The notes under the pieces were generated by a model. The model saw only the letters and a list, made by a program, of their open reading frames with translations, was not told the DNA's origin and did not search any database. Shown here one piece after another: positions 1 through 11,487 of a stretch of 64,000 bases of DNA (positions are counted from its first letter, which is position 1; each line of letters starts with the position of its first letter). The stretch spans positions 32,471,624 to 32,535,623 of the forward strand of contig NC_090188.1 of the NCBI RefSeq assembly GCF_024679245.1. The letters are read 5' to 3'. The position numbers and the translations under genes were made by a program. This stretch comes from Pseudorasbora parva. Its lineage: Eukaryota > Chordata > Actinopteri > Cypriniformes > Gobionidae.

Positions 1-120
1 TGTGTGTGTGTAATTATTTCTTTAGACAAGGACAGAAGATCAGACCAGCCTTAAAAAGTTTTTTTTTTTTTTTTTTTTTTTTCGTGTGTGGGATGTATTC
101 CATTAGGATGTGATGCCCAT
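1..120. other. Intronic flank with simple repeats
   Basis: A TG run occupies the first ten bases and a pure T run covers about 61-82. The last eight bases (113-120, atgcccat) are one copy of the target duplication of the hAT element that follows. No gene is seen. Confidence 0.6.
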
Positions 121-1031
121 TAGAGGATGGATACCCGACCCGAGCCCGACGGGTTCCGACGGTACCCGACGGGTCGGGCCGGGTTCGGACAGATATTTAG
201 ATATGACGTTCGGGTTCGGGTTGGGCTCGGTCACGTCAGCGCGATAAGGCATTGAACCTTTTAAATTTAAAACTGCTTATTATGCAAGTAGCCAATGGGC
301 CTGTTTAACTTGATGCAATGGTTTGTTTTTGTGATTAAAATAAATGTAAAATATTACCCTAACATCCGTCTTCCTGCACGCGGAAATTTGTTTATGTCGC
401 CGTGACAACAACGCGCAACACGTGCGTGCATATTGCCCGCGGCATCCTTGTCATTCCAGTGAGGGCAACTTCAGCGCTGCTGGCAGCAGGACAGCCTTGA
501 AGCTGTCCACAGTTGATGCAATCCTTTTTCTGCATAAAATCTCGATTAGCCTAAACTTTGATGGATAGATTATGTAAATAGATCCCATGTTGCAGTTTAG
601 GAACCATACAGTTTGAGAAAATTGGTAAGATGACTTTCATTTCAATAAGCATTTCAATTGTGTTACGTTAATGTTTTATTCTGTTAGCTTGGGCCATTTT
701 TAGCAGACCTTTGTTCATTTAATTTCAGTTGGCTATTTGATTGGGCTCTGTGTAACGTTTGATGCCCCGTGTGCGTGCTGATGCGCTCGTCTGTAACGTT
801 AAACATTTCAGAATGCCTTCCTTATGTTGCTTAATAAAAGCGGGCTTTCCACACAAACAAACGTACGTGTCATTAGTATATGAGGGGAAAAAATAGATTT
901 TAACTGTCGGGCTCGGGTCGGGCTCGGACATAAATATTTTAATCGCTTTCGGGCTCGGGTCGGGTTCGGTTACTGCTCTGTCGGACGCGGGTCGGGCTCG
1001 GACAGAAAAATGCGGCCCGATCCGCACTCTA
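121..1031. mobile_element. Non-autonomous hAT transposon with perfect target duplication
   Basis: The 911-bp element is flanked by identical 8-bp copies of atgcccat (113-120 and 1032-1039), the target duplication length of hAT transposons. Its ends are related inverted repeats: it begins tagaggatgg and its reverse complement begins tagagtgcgg. Both subterminal regions (about 130-235 and 905-1020) are built from repeated cgggtcgggctcgg-type words, which may be transposase-binding repeats (inference). No transposase frame is present, so it would have depended on a partner. The centre is AT-rich with no recognisable gene. Confidence 0.88.
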
Positions 1032-1039
1032 ATGCCCAT

Positions 1040-2548
1040 GCCCCCACCAATAGAACCCAACACCTATCAGAAGAGAGCCACAGAGACCACTATAATTCCC
1101 ATTACAACCAATAAAATTCCCATGAAAACCATTAAATGCAATAGAATTTCAGTAATGGTTTCTATAGTTTTATTTATTTATTTATTTATTGTTTTATTTG
1201 TTTTTTAGCATGGCAGTATCATGTGTGAAAGCACATAAGAAATACAACCGGCAGGTTTCAAACCTGTCAACACTGATCGGGCTGTCAAAGCAGTCAGGTG
1301 GTTCACTACAGGAGTGAAGCAGTGTGTTTGCTTCAGAAGGCATTTTCACGTGTATAGTGACGTAATGATACAAGCTCCGAAGCAGTGGTTCACTGCAAGG
1401 ACCGTTCGAGTTTGAAGCAAGCTTCGGAGCATCGGTGTCAGACGTAACATCACTACCAACTGGTATTATAATTCATAATGGGAAATATGCTATATAAATA
1501 GCATTCATGTCTGATTCTGTGAGTGAACACATTAGTTATCACAGTTGAAAACCAAAAGAGCACTTCTTCCTCTTAAAATCTTGAAATTGGAGAATGCTGT
1601 CCTGATAATTTCTGCTTAAGCTGCATTATAACATTCGTATAATGTTTGTGTGTCTCTTGACACAGTTAACCTCTTGACAGCACTGGGAGATCCAGAGAGA
1701 GCGCATTTGAATTTGCTGCCGTATTATTAGCCTATTATGTATGTAGCCTATTCTATAATTTAACAGCGGGAATGACAACTACATTCATATAGTTTTTGCA
1801 TGTGTCTTGACAGTTACAAATAAAGCCACAATAAGCTCATAGGGAGAACTTGTCAATCATCTTGACGGATGACGCAGAGGAAACTATGACCAATTGTGAC
1901 TTGCGTCAACACATTTTGGTATGCTTTGAAAAGTTGCCTTGTGAAAGCAAACCTAACCAAGAAGAAAATGCAGCATTGTAACAAATGAAGTCCTTGTTTC
2001 AGAACAAAATAAATGACCCATAGGTGTGAAAACGCACTAAGATTATTTTGAATTGGGATTTAAACAGAGAATGCCTATGATTCATTGTACAATTTTAGGT
2101 TGGCAGCAACAACACTTTGCAAAAAGAAAGTAAAACGAAATCCTGACGGTCGAGCTAGTCTTTCAAAGCATATGATCTGTTCAGCGTAAAACTACTAAAA
2201 TTATTTCTTCTGGTAAACAATTTTGGCATTAGATTTGATGGGGTAAAAAAATTATGTGAAAATAAAATGCTGCATTAAACCCATAACCGTTTGTCTTTAC
2301 ACAACATTAACACATCAGTGTAAATACACAGTGTAAATCTAAAAATAAAAAAAACACCTGTTTTCATACTCTTGAATCACAAGACATAGAAAAACCATTG
2401 TGTCTCAAATCACAGAATAATCTGCAACCAAACAGTCATTGCAATTTTATTTGGTTTATAAAAACTGTAGTCAAAATAAATCTAACCTCTGAAATCTGAA
2501 AGACTATTCCTCAGAGCCACAAAATCTCACATTCAGTAAGGGGTCCCA
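1040..2548. other. Intronic stretch without a recognised gene
   Basis: AT-rich sequence with a short TTTA run near 1168-1190. Around 1250-1440 there are several gaagca and cttcgga words that may come from an old transposon, but I cannot assign it. No credible coding frame or RNA gene is seen. Confidence 0.45.
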
Positions 2549-2552
2549 TTAA

Positions 2553-3077
2553 AAGGTTAGTTCCCCTAAAAATACAAATTCTGTCATTAATTATTCACCC
2601 TCATGTTGTTCCAAACCTGCAAGAACATCCATAGGCTGCAACGTCATTGCAACTTTCAAGGCCCTGAAATGTAGTAAAGACATTGATAAAATAGTCAGTG
2701 TGTACAGTAGTTCAACCTTGACATTATGAATAAACGAGAATACATTTTTATAATACATGCAAACACTTTTTGCTATTTTATGCTATTTATATAATCATCA
2801 ATGCTTTCGAGTTCTGTCAGAACGCTAGCTCATCATTGGCTGACGCTGCTCACGTGAGCACCACAAACCGTGCGTGTAATGCTGAAGCAGGAGCTGGCCA
2901 ATAATGAGGCAGCGTTCTGACGTAGAACCCAGAAGCACTGCTCTGTGTTTACTTCTTCAGCTCATCTTCAAGTATTCTCATCACTTCATAACAATAAGGT
3001 TGAATCACTGTAGTCACATGGACTATTTTAACTATGCAACGATGAGTAATTAATGACATTTTTTTTGGGGAGGGACC
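2553..3077. mobile_element. TIR element of the ggttagttc(a/c)cc family
   Basis: The left end reads ggttagttcccct with tgtcattaattattcaccc just inside it. The right end, reverse-complemented, reads ggtccctcccc followed by tgtcattaattactc, so the termini are diverged inverted repeats. TTAA stands directly left of the element (2549-2552); the right TTAA is not preserved. I recognise the end sequence as a very common cyprinid repeat. It is non-coding. A further right-end remnant lies at 27670-27757. Confidence 0.6.
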
Positions 3078-4384
3078 GTCGGATCCAAGAACCGTCCCTG
3101 ATGTAAACAATAGTGTTCAACCAGAACATCTGCAATCTAAAAAATGCTGGGTTAAAAACAACCAAACAAACCCAGATTTTTTTTTCTTTTTTTTTTCCGG
3201 TGACATAAAATGAAGTAGAAAGAAAACAAATTACAAATATTTAATGTGCTTTTTGAATTGAAAGTATGACAGTGTCTTTGTTTTAGTTTTTTTATTCAGT
3301 AAAATAATAAAAATAATACTTCATCTACATGAATCAAACTGTCACTATTCAGTCACAAGAACGTAATTTCAGTAGTCAATCCCAATACCAGTAAACTTTC
3401 ACTTTGGGAAACAATCTTTCTTGTTGCAATTGCATGTGGTGATGCTAGTGGAGCAGAAACTATACACTTCAGCTTTAACTCAATAGCAGCCTACATCCCA
3501 GATCCTTGAGAAACCTCGCCATAATAGACAATCCGACGCTACCGGACATAGACAGACTCTGAAGCCCTGATGTTTACTTCCAATATTGCCTAAAAGGAAA
3601 TCCATGACCTGAGCATAACCACCCGTTAACATGTGAGCCGAGAAAAAAAAACCCAGCCGCGAGTGAGGGCAGATGCAAGAATCTCTGGGTAAACAGTATC
3701 TCAGTACCTCAAGCGAGGGGTCACAACACACCTGCTGTCCGTCAAAGTCACTTAAATCCCATCCCACACCAGCTATTTGAGTGCTTATAGGAATATAGAA
3801 CGCCATTAATATGGCTCCTGCTGGATTACTTTTAACTCTGTTGGATTTGTCAGGGACAAGAGCACATGGCACATGAAATGGAAATTGTGAGGAAAAATGG
3901 CTCTAAGGAATCACATCTGCACACTGGAGAAATCAAATGCTATTAAGAGGGATCTCACACCAGGCATGGCGGAGACTCAAGGGGCCGGCGTACACGCAAA
4001 CATACACTACACACACTGAATCCAAGGCAGCTTCTCAGAAACCTTTTCACACCCATAACCAGGTGAGAGTTTGTGCTCCGTCGCACATGTGCAGATTTTC
4101 CACACCTATTCCTGAATATCCTGGCGAACAGCATCATTAGTGCTATTTGCAAAGGCAAAATTATTTCAAACTTTAGCAGGTAACCATTTATGCTATAGAC
4201 ATGAATTATGCCTTAAATCCCGTGGGCTGCTGAGGAGAGGTGTGCTATTTCTTGTCTAAGTGATTGGATTTAAAATTTTGCCTGGTAAGTGAGGAAAAAT
4301 TACATACACTTATATTGTATATTAAAAGAGAGACTCAAGCCATATTTAAAGATCATAATATCATAAAGATTTAGGAGTGGGCTC
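3078..4384. other. Intronic stretch without a recognised gene
   Basis: Contains poly-T/A tracts near 3176-3196. The open frames here are short and their codon content is unconvincing. No repeat family was recognised with confidence. Confidence 0.4.
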
Positions 4385-4682
4385 TTAAAGAGGTGATGAA
4401 TTGAGAAATCAACTTTCCATTGAGCTTTTGATATATAAAAGGTCATGATAATATAAGATTATCCTGTAAATTTCAGAGCTGAAAACTTCCTTTTTTAGTC
4501 AAAGCAAAGCTTTTATAGACACCAGGCCCAGAAAGCGATGGTGTGCTTTATCCTTACATCATCGCGTGATGATACACGCCTCTACAGCGCGTCTAATTCA
4601 GTAGCCCCGCCTGCCGAATCATGGAGCCGATCGGCTCGTTAGCCAGCAGCAATAAACATGTGGAAGAATACAGCAAGATATT

Positions 4683-4913
4683 GTGGAAGAACACAGTAAC
4701 CTCATAAGCTTCCTTCGGATCATAATATTAGGAATGTCTGATACTTCATTTATTTTTAATAAAGTTCCAGCTCACGTGGGAAAGAACGTTTGTGTATTCG
4801 CTTTATTTCACTGCGGGATCGTTGGTAAACAAGACTCAGGTGCTGGATTTGCAGACACAATGCTGTTTCTTCTATATTGGACCCGACAGGAATGGTGCAA
4901 CAAACTAATGTGA
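4683..4913 (+). other. Conserved reading frame inside family E copy 1
   Basis: A 76-codon frame (GTG first codon as drawn, so the true start is unknown) has no stop and lines up without gaps with the frame at 43691-43945. Shared stretches include ILGMSDT, VPAHVGKN and SGAGFADTML, and RQEWCNKLM at the end. I do not recognise a domain. It may be part of a lost transposon gene, an old exon carried by the element, or a chance frame kept open because the copies are young. Confidence 0.3.
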
Positions 4914-5002
4914 GTAAAACGTCTTTTTATATGTAATAGTACTTGTCCCGGGGCTGTACCAGACGAGCTACCAAAACGTTCTTTCTTGATCTGGGTATGC
5001 AC

Positions 5003-5009
5003 GTGTGTG

Positions 5010-5064
<55 letters not shown>
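5003..5064. repeat. (TG)n microsatellite
   Basis: A nearly pure TG array with one phase slip. It sits inside the family E element; copy 2 has a shorter TG run at the equivalent place (about 44064-44084). Confidence 0.9.
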
Positions 5065-5066
<2 letters not shown>

Positions 5067-5716
5067 CGCGCACACGGTTTGTGCTTATATCGACCGATCG
5101 TGCGGGTACGTTCTATACATTCTCATGTTCAGTGCAGTGGTCTCTTAACTACATTACCATAACGTTTGCAGGACCTTTAGGGGACCAACCTAGAATCCCT
5201 TTTTCGTTTTTTTTCGGTCCTATTTAGGTCCTTCTATCACATTTACTGAATGTTTTCAGAACATCTTTGTGTGAATCATTGTACATTGGGCTGCTTTGCA
5301 AATGAGGGTCAGTAAAACACATCATTTGCACAAAAGTTTCTTCTCAAATATGGATCATTTGTCCAACTTCATATTCAGAACATGTAAGTACCGCATGCTA
5401 TATACTCTGAATGTATGCAAATTGCCTTTGTGAATATGCTTGTTAGTACGCTGATGGCTAATGTGGCTAAAGATACCATTGCCTCTCACTATATTCAAAG
5501 AGATCAGAGCTATGCCATTAGTTTTATTATTAAGAAGCAATAAAAGTGCAGTTCTGAATTGTACAGGTGGTGAGCAGTTATTGTATTGTTTGATTTTGCA
5601 CTGCAGCTCAGGTTGGAAACCTTTACATATTTATATCGTGCTTCTGTTAAAATTTTGCAGGGACCAGTTACAAACTGGCTTATCCACCTGGCACGCTATT
5701 GGTGGGTTTAAAAAAA

Positions 5717-6782
5717 CTCCACATCATGACCATCTTGGAATGTTCTAAGTACATTACAAGGTGATGTCCTTTACAACAGCAGGGATGTTCTGAGAATGTT
5801 CTGGAAATATTACATTTTTAAACAAAATATGGTCCCCTAAAGGTTCTGAGAACATCCTGAATGTTCTGTAGAGGTCCAACAAATAACGTCCCCAAACCTT
5901 TTAAATAACTCCACATCATGACCATCTTGGAACATGCTAAGAATGTTACCAGGTGTCATCCTTGACACTACCGAGGACGTTCTAAGAATGTTCTGGAAAT
6001 ATTACATTTCTAAATAAAATATGGTCCCCTAAAGGTTCTGAGAACATCCTGAATGTTCTGTGGAGGTCCACCAAAATAACATCCCCAAACCATTTAAATA
6101 ACTCATCGTGACTGTCTTTGAACGTTGTAGAAAGTTTACAAGGCTACACTGTAACAAATGTTGGTTGGTTTTTGTTGGTTTAACTTAAAAAAGTAAGTAA
6201 CCTGGTTGCCTTTAAATTTTGAGTTTATTGAAATAAAACATTTGAGTTGATACAATGAAAGAAATTTTAATAAATAGAAACTCACAATATTATTGTATCT
6301 GAACCACATAAAAAAAGTTGAAAATAGCACTATTTGGCATGTTTCACTGCGTCATAAAAAATAAAACACACACAATTATCCAATATACTTACAAAATCTT
6401 TTAATACTATTTTAATAAAGGTTGTCGAATCTCAAAAAAATGTTCATTGTATTAACTCAAAATTTGAATTTCAATGAACTCAAAATTTCAAGGCAACCAG
6501 GTAACTTTGTTTCTAAATATATATATATATATTTTTTTTTTACAGTGTACGTCCTTGACACCAACAGGGATGTTCTGAAAATGTTCTGGGAACATTATAT
6601 TTCCAAATGAAATATGGTCCCCTAAATGTTCAGAGAACATCCTGAATGTTCCATGATGGTCCACCAAATAACGTTCCTGAACCCTTTAAAGAACTCCTCA
6701 GACGCATCATGACCTCCTCAGAATGTCCTTGACACCAGCAGGGATGTTCTGAGAATGTTCTGAGAACGTAACATTTCAAGTC
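5717..6782. repeat. Tandem repeat of about 192 bp, interrupted by a MITE
   Basis: Unit starts are visible at 5717 (ctccacatcatgacc), 5909 and 6102, a spacing of 192-193 bp. Each unit carries cagggatgttctgagaatg or a near match, then atggtcccctaaa, then gagaacatcctgaatgttc. The third unit is split by the MITE at 6147-6547 and resumes at 6550. A fourth partial unit ends near 6782. It is non-coding, and the origin of the unit is unknown. Confidence 0.72.
6147..6547. mobile_element. Palindromic MITE with TA target duplication
   Basis: The element begins cactgtaac and ends ttacagtg, with TA on both sides (6145-6146 and 6548-6549). The arms are long inverted repeats: left aacctggttgcctttaaat and tttattgaaat match right atttcaatgaac and caaggcaaccaggtaac. 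No coding content. Insertion into the 192-bp tandem array is precise, since removing it restores an unbroken repeat unit. A truncated relative lies at 44715-44941. Confidence 0.82.
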
Positions 6783-7955
<1,173 letters not shown>

Positions 7956-7959
7956 TTAA

Positions 7960-8556
7960 AGGTCCTATTCTTCGCGATTCCATCTTTCAAACTTTGGTTA
8001 GTGTGAAATGTTGCTGTTAGAGCATAAATAATACCTGTAAAATTATAAAGCTCAAAGTTCAATGCCAAGCGAGATTTTATTTAACAGAAGTTCCCTTTCA
8101 AAGCCTACAGCGAACTACCGGTTTGGACTACAGCAGGAAGTGCAGGGATGTAATGATGTCACTAGAACCGTTTGTTAACTAACCCTCCGCCCACAAGAAC
8201 ACACAAAATAGGGGCGTGGTCTTGTTGCTCTCCCAAGTGGAGAAGAGCGCACATTGAGCGCGTGCATCTCCCCGTTATGGTAAGAGGCGGGACCTTTCCG
8301 GGCAAAGTGCGCTAAGCTGCTGTCCAATCACAACACGGGAAGCCCTGGCCCAATCAGAACTTGTTACGTGTTTCTGAAGGAGGGACCTCATAGAACAAGG
8401 AAATCATCAGGCCGTTTTCAGGACAGAGAAAACAGCGGTGTACAGATAAGTAAATTGTGTGTAAAATACAGTTTTTTTACACGCGAAACATGAACTCGTT
8501 ATATTGCACACTGTAAACATAATCAAAGCTTCGAAAACATGCAAAGAACGGGACCT
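7960..8556. mobile_element. TTAA-flanked non-autonomous transposon (aggtcc ends)
   Basis: TTAA lies on both sides (7956-7959 and 8557-8560). The left end aggtcctattcttcg mirrors the right end, whose reverse complement is aggtcccgttctttg. The interior is richer in GC than its flanks and has no long frame. TTAA target duplication is shared by piggyBac and Kolobok elements; which superfamily applies is inference. Confidence 0.78.
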
Positions 8557-8837
8557 TTAATACTGTTTAAAAGGCAAAAAAAAAAAAAATCTAATTCAAA
8601 AAGTCAGATCTAAATATGAACCCAAATATTTCCATTAACAGAAATATATCTATTTGAAACTTTAATAAAACATAAATGAGAGACTTTTGCAACTATGCAA
8701 AGAACTATCCCTGAGCACTAAAAGTAGTCATAAAAGTGCTCATGTGATTATATTTATGGCAATTATGTAAAAAAAAAAAATTTAAATAAGTTTATAAAAT
8801 TATAAAATTAAATTTAAACATATATCAGTCTTGTTTC

Positions 8838-8886
8838 TAATGTATAATAAATAAATAAATATAACATTATTATTATTATTGTTGTT

Positions 8887-8950
<64 letters not shown>

Positions 8951-8969
8951 TTATATTTATTATACATTA
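8838..8969. repeat. AT-rich hairpin with (AAT)n core
   Basis: The arms taatgtataataaataaa..ataacattattattatt and aataataatgttatatttattatacatta are reverse complements. Between them are gttgttgtt and a TAA array (about 8890-8949). The structure could fold as one long hairpin. Confidence 0.7.
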
Positions 8970-9920
8970 AAAACATGACTGGCATGATTAATAATATAAT
9001 GTGGGGTTTACCTGAAGAACACACACAGTCTGTAGGCATTCTACCATGGCTACAGACTTTGGGTTTTAAGACTGCTCCTTCTTTCTCTCACACACACAAT
9101 GATGTGTGACTTCCTCCATAAAGTCCCAGAGTTAAATACATCATGAGAGGGTAATCTTATTTTGGAGTGTAAAGCTCCTTAGGGAGTTGTATGGTGCCAT
9201 CTCCTCAGACCCCTAGAGGACCTGGAGCTCATTTAAGAGTGACGGTCCCTTACTGCAGGAGACTGCATCGGGAAGTCTAAAATCATTACTGAAGGTCTGT
9301 ACCACAGATTTAAAATTTCTGCCAAGCCAATACATAGATGCTAAGACGAAAAGGGAAAGCACACATTACTATTTTTAATGTTTTTGAAAGAAGTCTCTTC
9401 TGCTCATATATATAGATATGCATACTAGATTTCAAACCATTCATGTTTTCATCAATTTCATCATCACTTTTTTGTTTTGAAGGCTTCTTGGCCATATGAT
9501 GTAATTTAAAAATAACCTAAATATCCTCAACATTTAGCACTATTTTGGTATACTGCTATTAAAATAAATCTGAAGGTGCATGCATCTAGTGTTAGCATTA
9601 GCAGTGGTGGAAAGATACTGCAGAATATTATATTTTCTGATACACGCACAAATGGTCCGTATTCTGTTACCACTGCACAAACTTGCAGTGCCATCAGCTG
9701 GAAACTCTCAATTTAGCTTGATTGTGTGCCAGACTTCAAAGTGCATTGGGGATTAAACGATCGTCACACTGAAAACCCTAATAAGTTGATTTAACTCAAT
9801 TCATTTGAGTAAACTCGTTCCCTCAATTCAATTGAGTAATGGAGTCTCCCAAAACTTGTATATTTAAGTTCACTTAACTTGGTGTTCACGTTCACTGTAC
9901 TTAAATTGTTAAGTTCACCA
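8970..9920. other. Intronic stretch with transposon edges
   Basis: A terminus-like sequence cagtggtggaaagatac lies at 9604. From about 9767 (cactgaaaaccctaataag) the sequence looks like the left half of an element related in style to the MITE at 6147-6547; the DIRS element has inserted into or beside it. No gene is recognised at 8970-9600. Confidence 0.35.
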
Positions 9921-9968
9921 AACGTCTCAGGTTACGTATGTAACCCTAGTTCCCTGAGGGAACGAGAC

Positions 9969-10116
9969 GCTGCGTCGAAACGCTGTGAGAACGCCTCTGC
10001 GTTAATGCGTCGTGAAGCGCCTGTAGAACCATTCCATCGGAAAAAAGATCGATCGTCGGCGTGATGACGTCATCGACCGGAAGCTATAAAACGTCCGTGA
10101 AAACAAACAGGAACTA
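9969..10116 (+). repeat. DIRS left inverted terminal repeat
   Basis: These 148 bp are the exact reverse complement of 15112-15259, with no mismatch found by eye. Outside the shared part, the left end has a unique 48-bp extension (9921-9968) that contains short palindromes (gttacgtatgtaac, agttccctgagggaac). Unequal outer extensions are typical of DIRS elements. Confidence 0.92.
10085..10091 (+). promoter_or_regulatory. TATA-like box in the left DIRS repeat
   Basis: The sequence tataaaa points into the element on the plus strand, antisense to its genes. It is the mirror copy of the box at 15137-15143. Any antisense promoter activity is inference. Confidence 0.4.
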
Positions 10117-10171
10117 ACTTCTGATAAAGCCTGAAGTAAGTGATCACGGACACGCCGGGAGTATGGCAGAG

Positions 10172-10272
10172 CGACGCAGCGTCTCGTTCCCTCAGGGAAC
10201 TAGGGTTACATACGTAACCTGAGACGTTCCCTTTCGGGGAACTCGAGCTGCGTCGAAACGCTGTGAGAACGC
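10172..10272 (-). repeat. DIRS internal complementary region
   Basis: Bases 10172-10228 are the reverse complement of the left terminus 9921-9977. Bases 10226-10272 are the reverse complement of the right terminus 15234-15280. The two halves overlap at a single GTT (10226-10228), which corresponds to the AAC found at both outer ends. In the accepted DIRS model this segment templates the joining of the two ends into a circle. It lies just downstream of the recombinase gene, as expected. Confidence 0.92.
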
Positions 10273-10332
10273 TTATACCCACATCGCCATAGGACCAAGT
10301 GTCTCGTATGTGTGAAACCGAAGCGCACACGG

Positions 10333-11487
10333 TTACGAGAGAACCTGTGCCCCTACTGTAGATGCCAGGTCTAGCTCGTAGAACCTGACGAAGGTAGAAG
10401 GAGACGACCATCCGGCCGCGTTACATATATCATGGAGGGAAGCCCCCGACAAAAGTGCTTTAGAAGCAGCCATACCCCTGGTAGAATGTGCCCGGACAGC
10501 CAAAGGAGATGGCTGCCCGGCAGCTTCATAAGCAAGTGAAATGGCCTCGGCCACCCACTTGCTCATCCTCTGCTTGGATACAGGAGCCCCCTTCTTAGGG
10601 GGTCCGAAGCAAACAAACAATTGTTCAGTTTTTCTCCACAGGGCAGCTCTGTGGACATAAGTATCCAGTGCCCTCACCGGACACAGCAGATTCAATCTTT
10701 CCTGGTCTGACGTCAAGAACGGAGGAGGACAGAAGGCTTGTAGAGTGATGGGGCCCCGTGGGCTCGTAGGAACCTTGGGGACATAACCCGGCCTGGGATG
10801 CAGAAATGCTTTCACCATCCCAGGCGCGAACTCTAGACATGAGGGCCCTACTGACAGGGACTGAATATCTCCTATCCTTTTAAGAGATGAAATGGCCAAA
10901 AGGAAGATAGTTTTCAGGGTGAGGAACTTATCCGAAACCTCCTCCAAAGGTTCGAACGGAGGTCCGGACAAGCCCCTCAAAACAATGGCCAAGTCCCATG
11001 CCGGGACCCTCGAGTGCATAACTGGCCTCAACCTTAATGTGCCACGAAGGAAGCGTGTAATTAGAGGGTGTCTTCCCAAAGACACTCCACTGCAAGGGAC
11101 GTGGACAGCGCCCAAGGCCGCCACGTACACCTTAAGTGTGGAGGGGGTCAACCCTGCAGAGAACCTTTCCTGCAGGAACTCCAGCACTGTACCAACCGGG
11201 CAGTTAACTGGATCCCACTGGCGTTCTCTGCACCAAGCTGAGAAAAGTCTCCATTTCAAAGCGTACAGCTTCCTCGTGGACGGAGCTCTGGAGTGTAGGA
11301 TGGTCTCTACGACCTCGGCCGAGAGACCCTCCTCTATGAGCCTAGCCCCCTCAGAGGCCAGGCCCACAGTTTCCACATCTCCGGGCGTGGGTGCAGGAAT
11401 CTCCCGCCCGCCTGAGAGAGTAGATCCCTCCTGGTCGGAATCTCCATCGGAGAGCCTTCCAGGAGAGATATCAGGTCCGAAAACCAT
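10333..11487 (-). CDS. DIRS tyrosine recombinase
   Basis: A phage-integrase-like tyrosine recombinase that would insert the circular DIRS DNA. I use the ATG at 11487 (protein begins MVFGPDIS), giving about 384 codons; the frame is open further upstream, so the start is uncertain. An N-terminal SAM-like core-binding region follows (motif SRAPSTRKLYALKW). The catalytic residues are visible in order: Arg in SLKRIGDI, the HxxR box in AHSTRGMA, a Trp in AAGW, and the nucleophile Tyr in VRFYEL. Stop is TAA at 10333. It overlaps the end of the RT frame by about 150 bp in another frame, as is usual in DIRS elements. No broken codons are seen. Confidence 0.9.
   Translation of the reverse strand: MVFGPDISPGRLSDGDSDQEGSTLSGGREIPAPTPGDVETVGLASEGARLIEEGLSAEVVETILHSRAPSTRKLYALKWRLFSAWCRERQWDPVNCPVGTVLEFLQERFSAGLTPSTLKVYVAALGAVHVPCSGVSLGRHPLITRFLRGTLRLRPVMHSRVPAWDLAIVLRGLSGPPFEPLEEVSDKFLTLKTIFLLAISSLKRIGDIQSLSVGPSCLEFAPGMVKAFLHPRPGYVPKVPTSPRGPITLQAFCPPPFLTSDQERLNLLCPVRALDTYVHRAALWRKTEQLFVCFGPPKKGAPVSKQRMSKWVAEAISLAYEAAGQPSPLAVRAHSTRGMAASKALLSGASLHDICNAAGWSSPSTFVRFYELDLASTVGAQVLS

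Larger units (their letters stand above)
4389..5105. mobile_element. TTAA-flanked element, family E copy 1 (right end missing)
   Basis: The copy starts after TTAA at 4385-4388 with the words gatgaattgagaaatcaac. It can be followed base by base against copy 2 (42887-44508): ggtcat..gatataagattatcctg, caccaggcccagaaa, agccagcagcaataaacatg and gacaggaatggtgcaacaaac occur in both, in the same order. Similarity is lost after about 5105, just past a TG array, so the right terminus is absent. A gap-free frame at about 4683-4913 is conserved with copy 2. Confidence 0.68.

Noticed and set aside
3480..3872. 130-codon minus-strand frame
   Set aside because: No recognisable motif and no supporting splice sites; probably chance.
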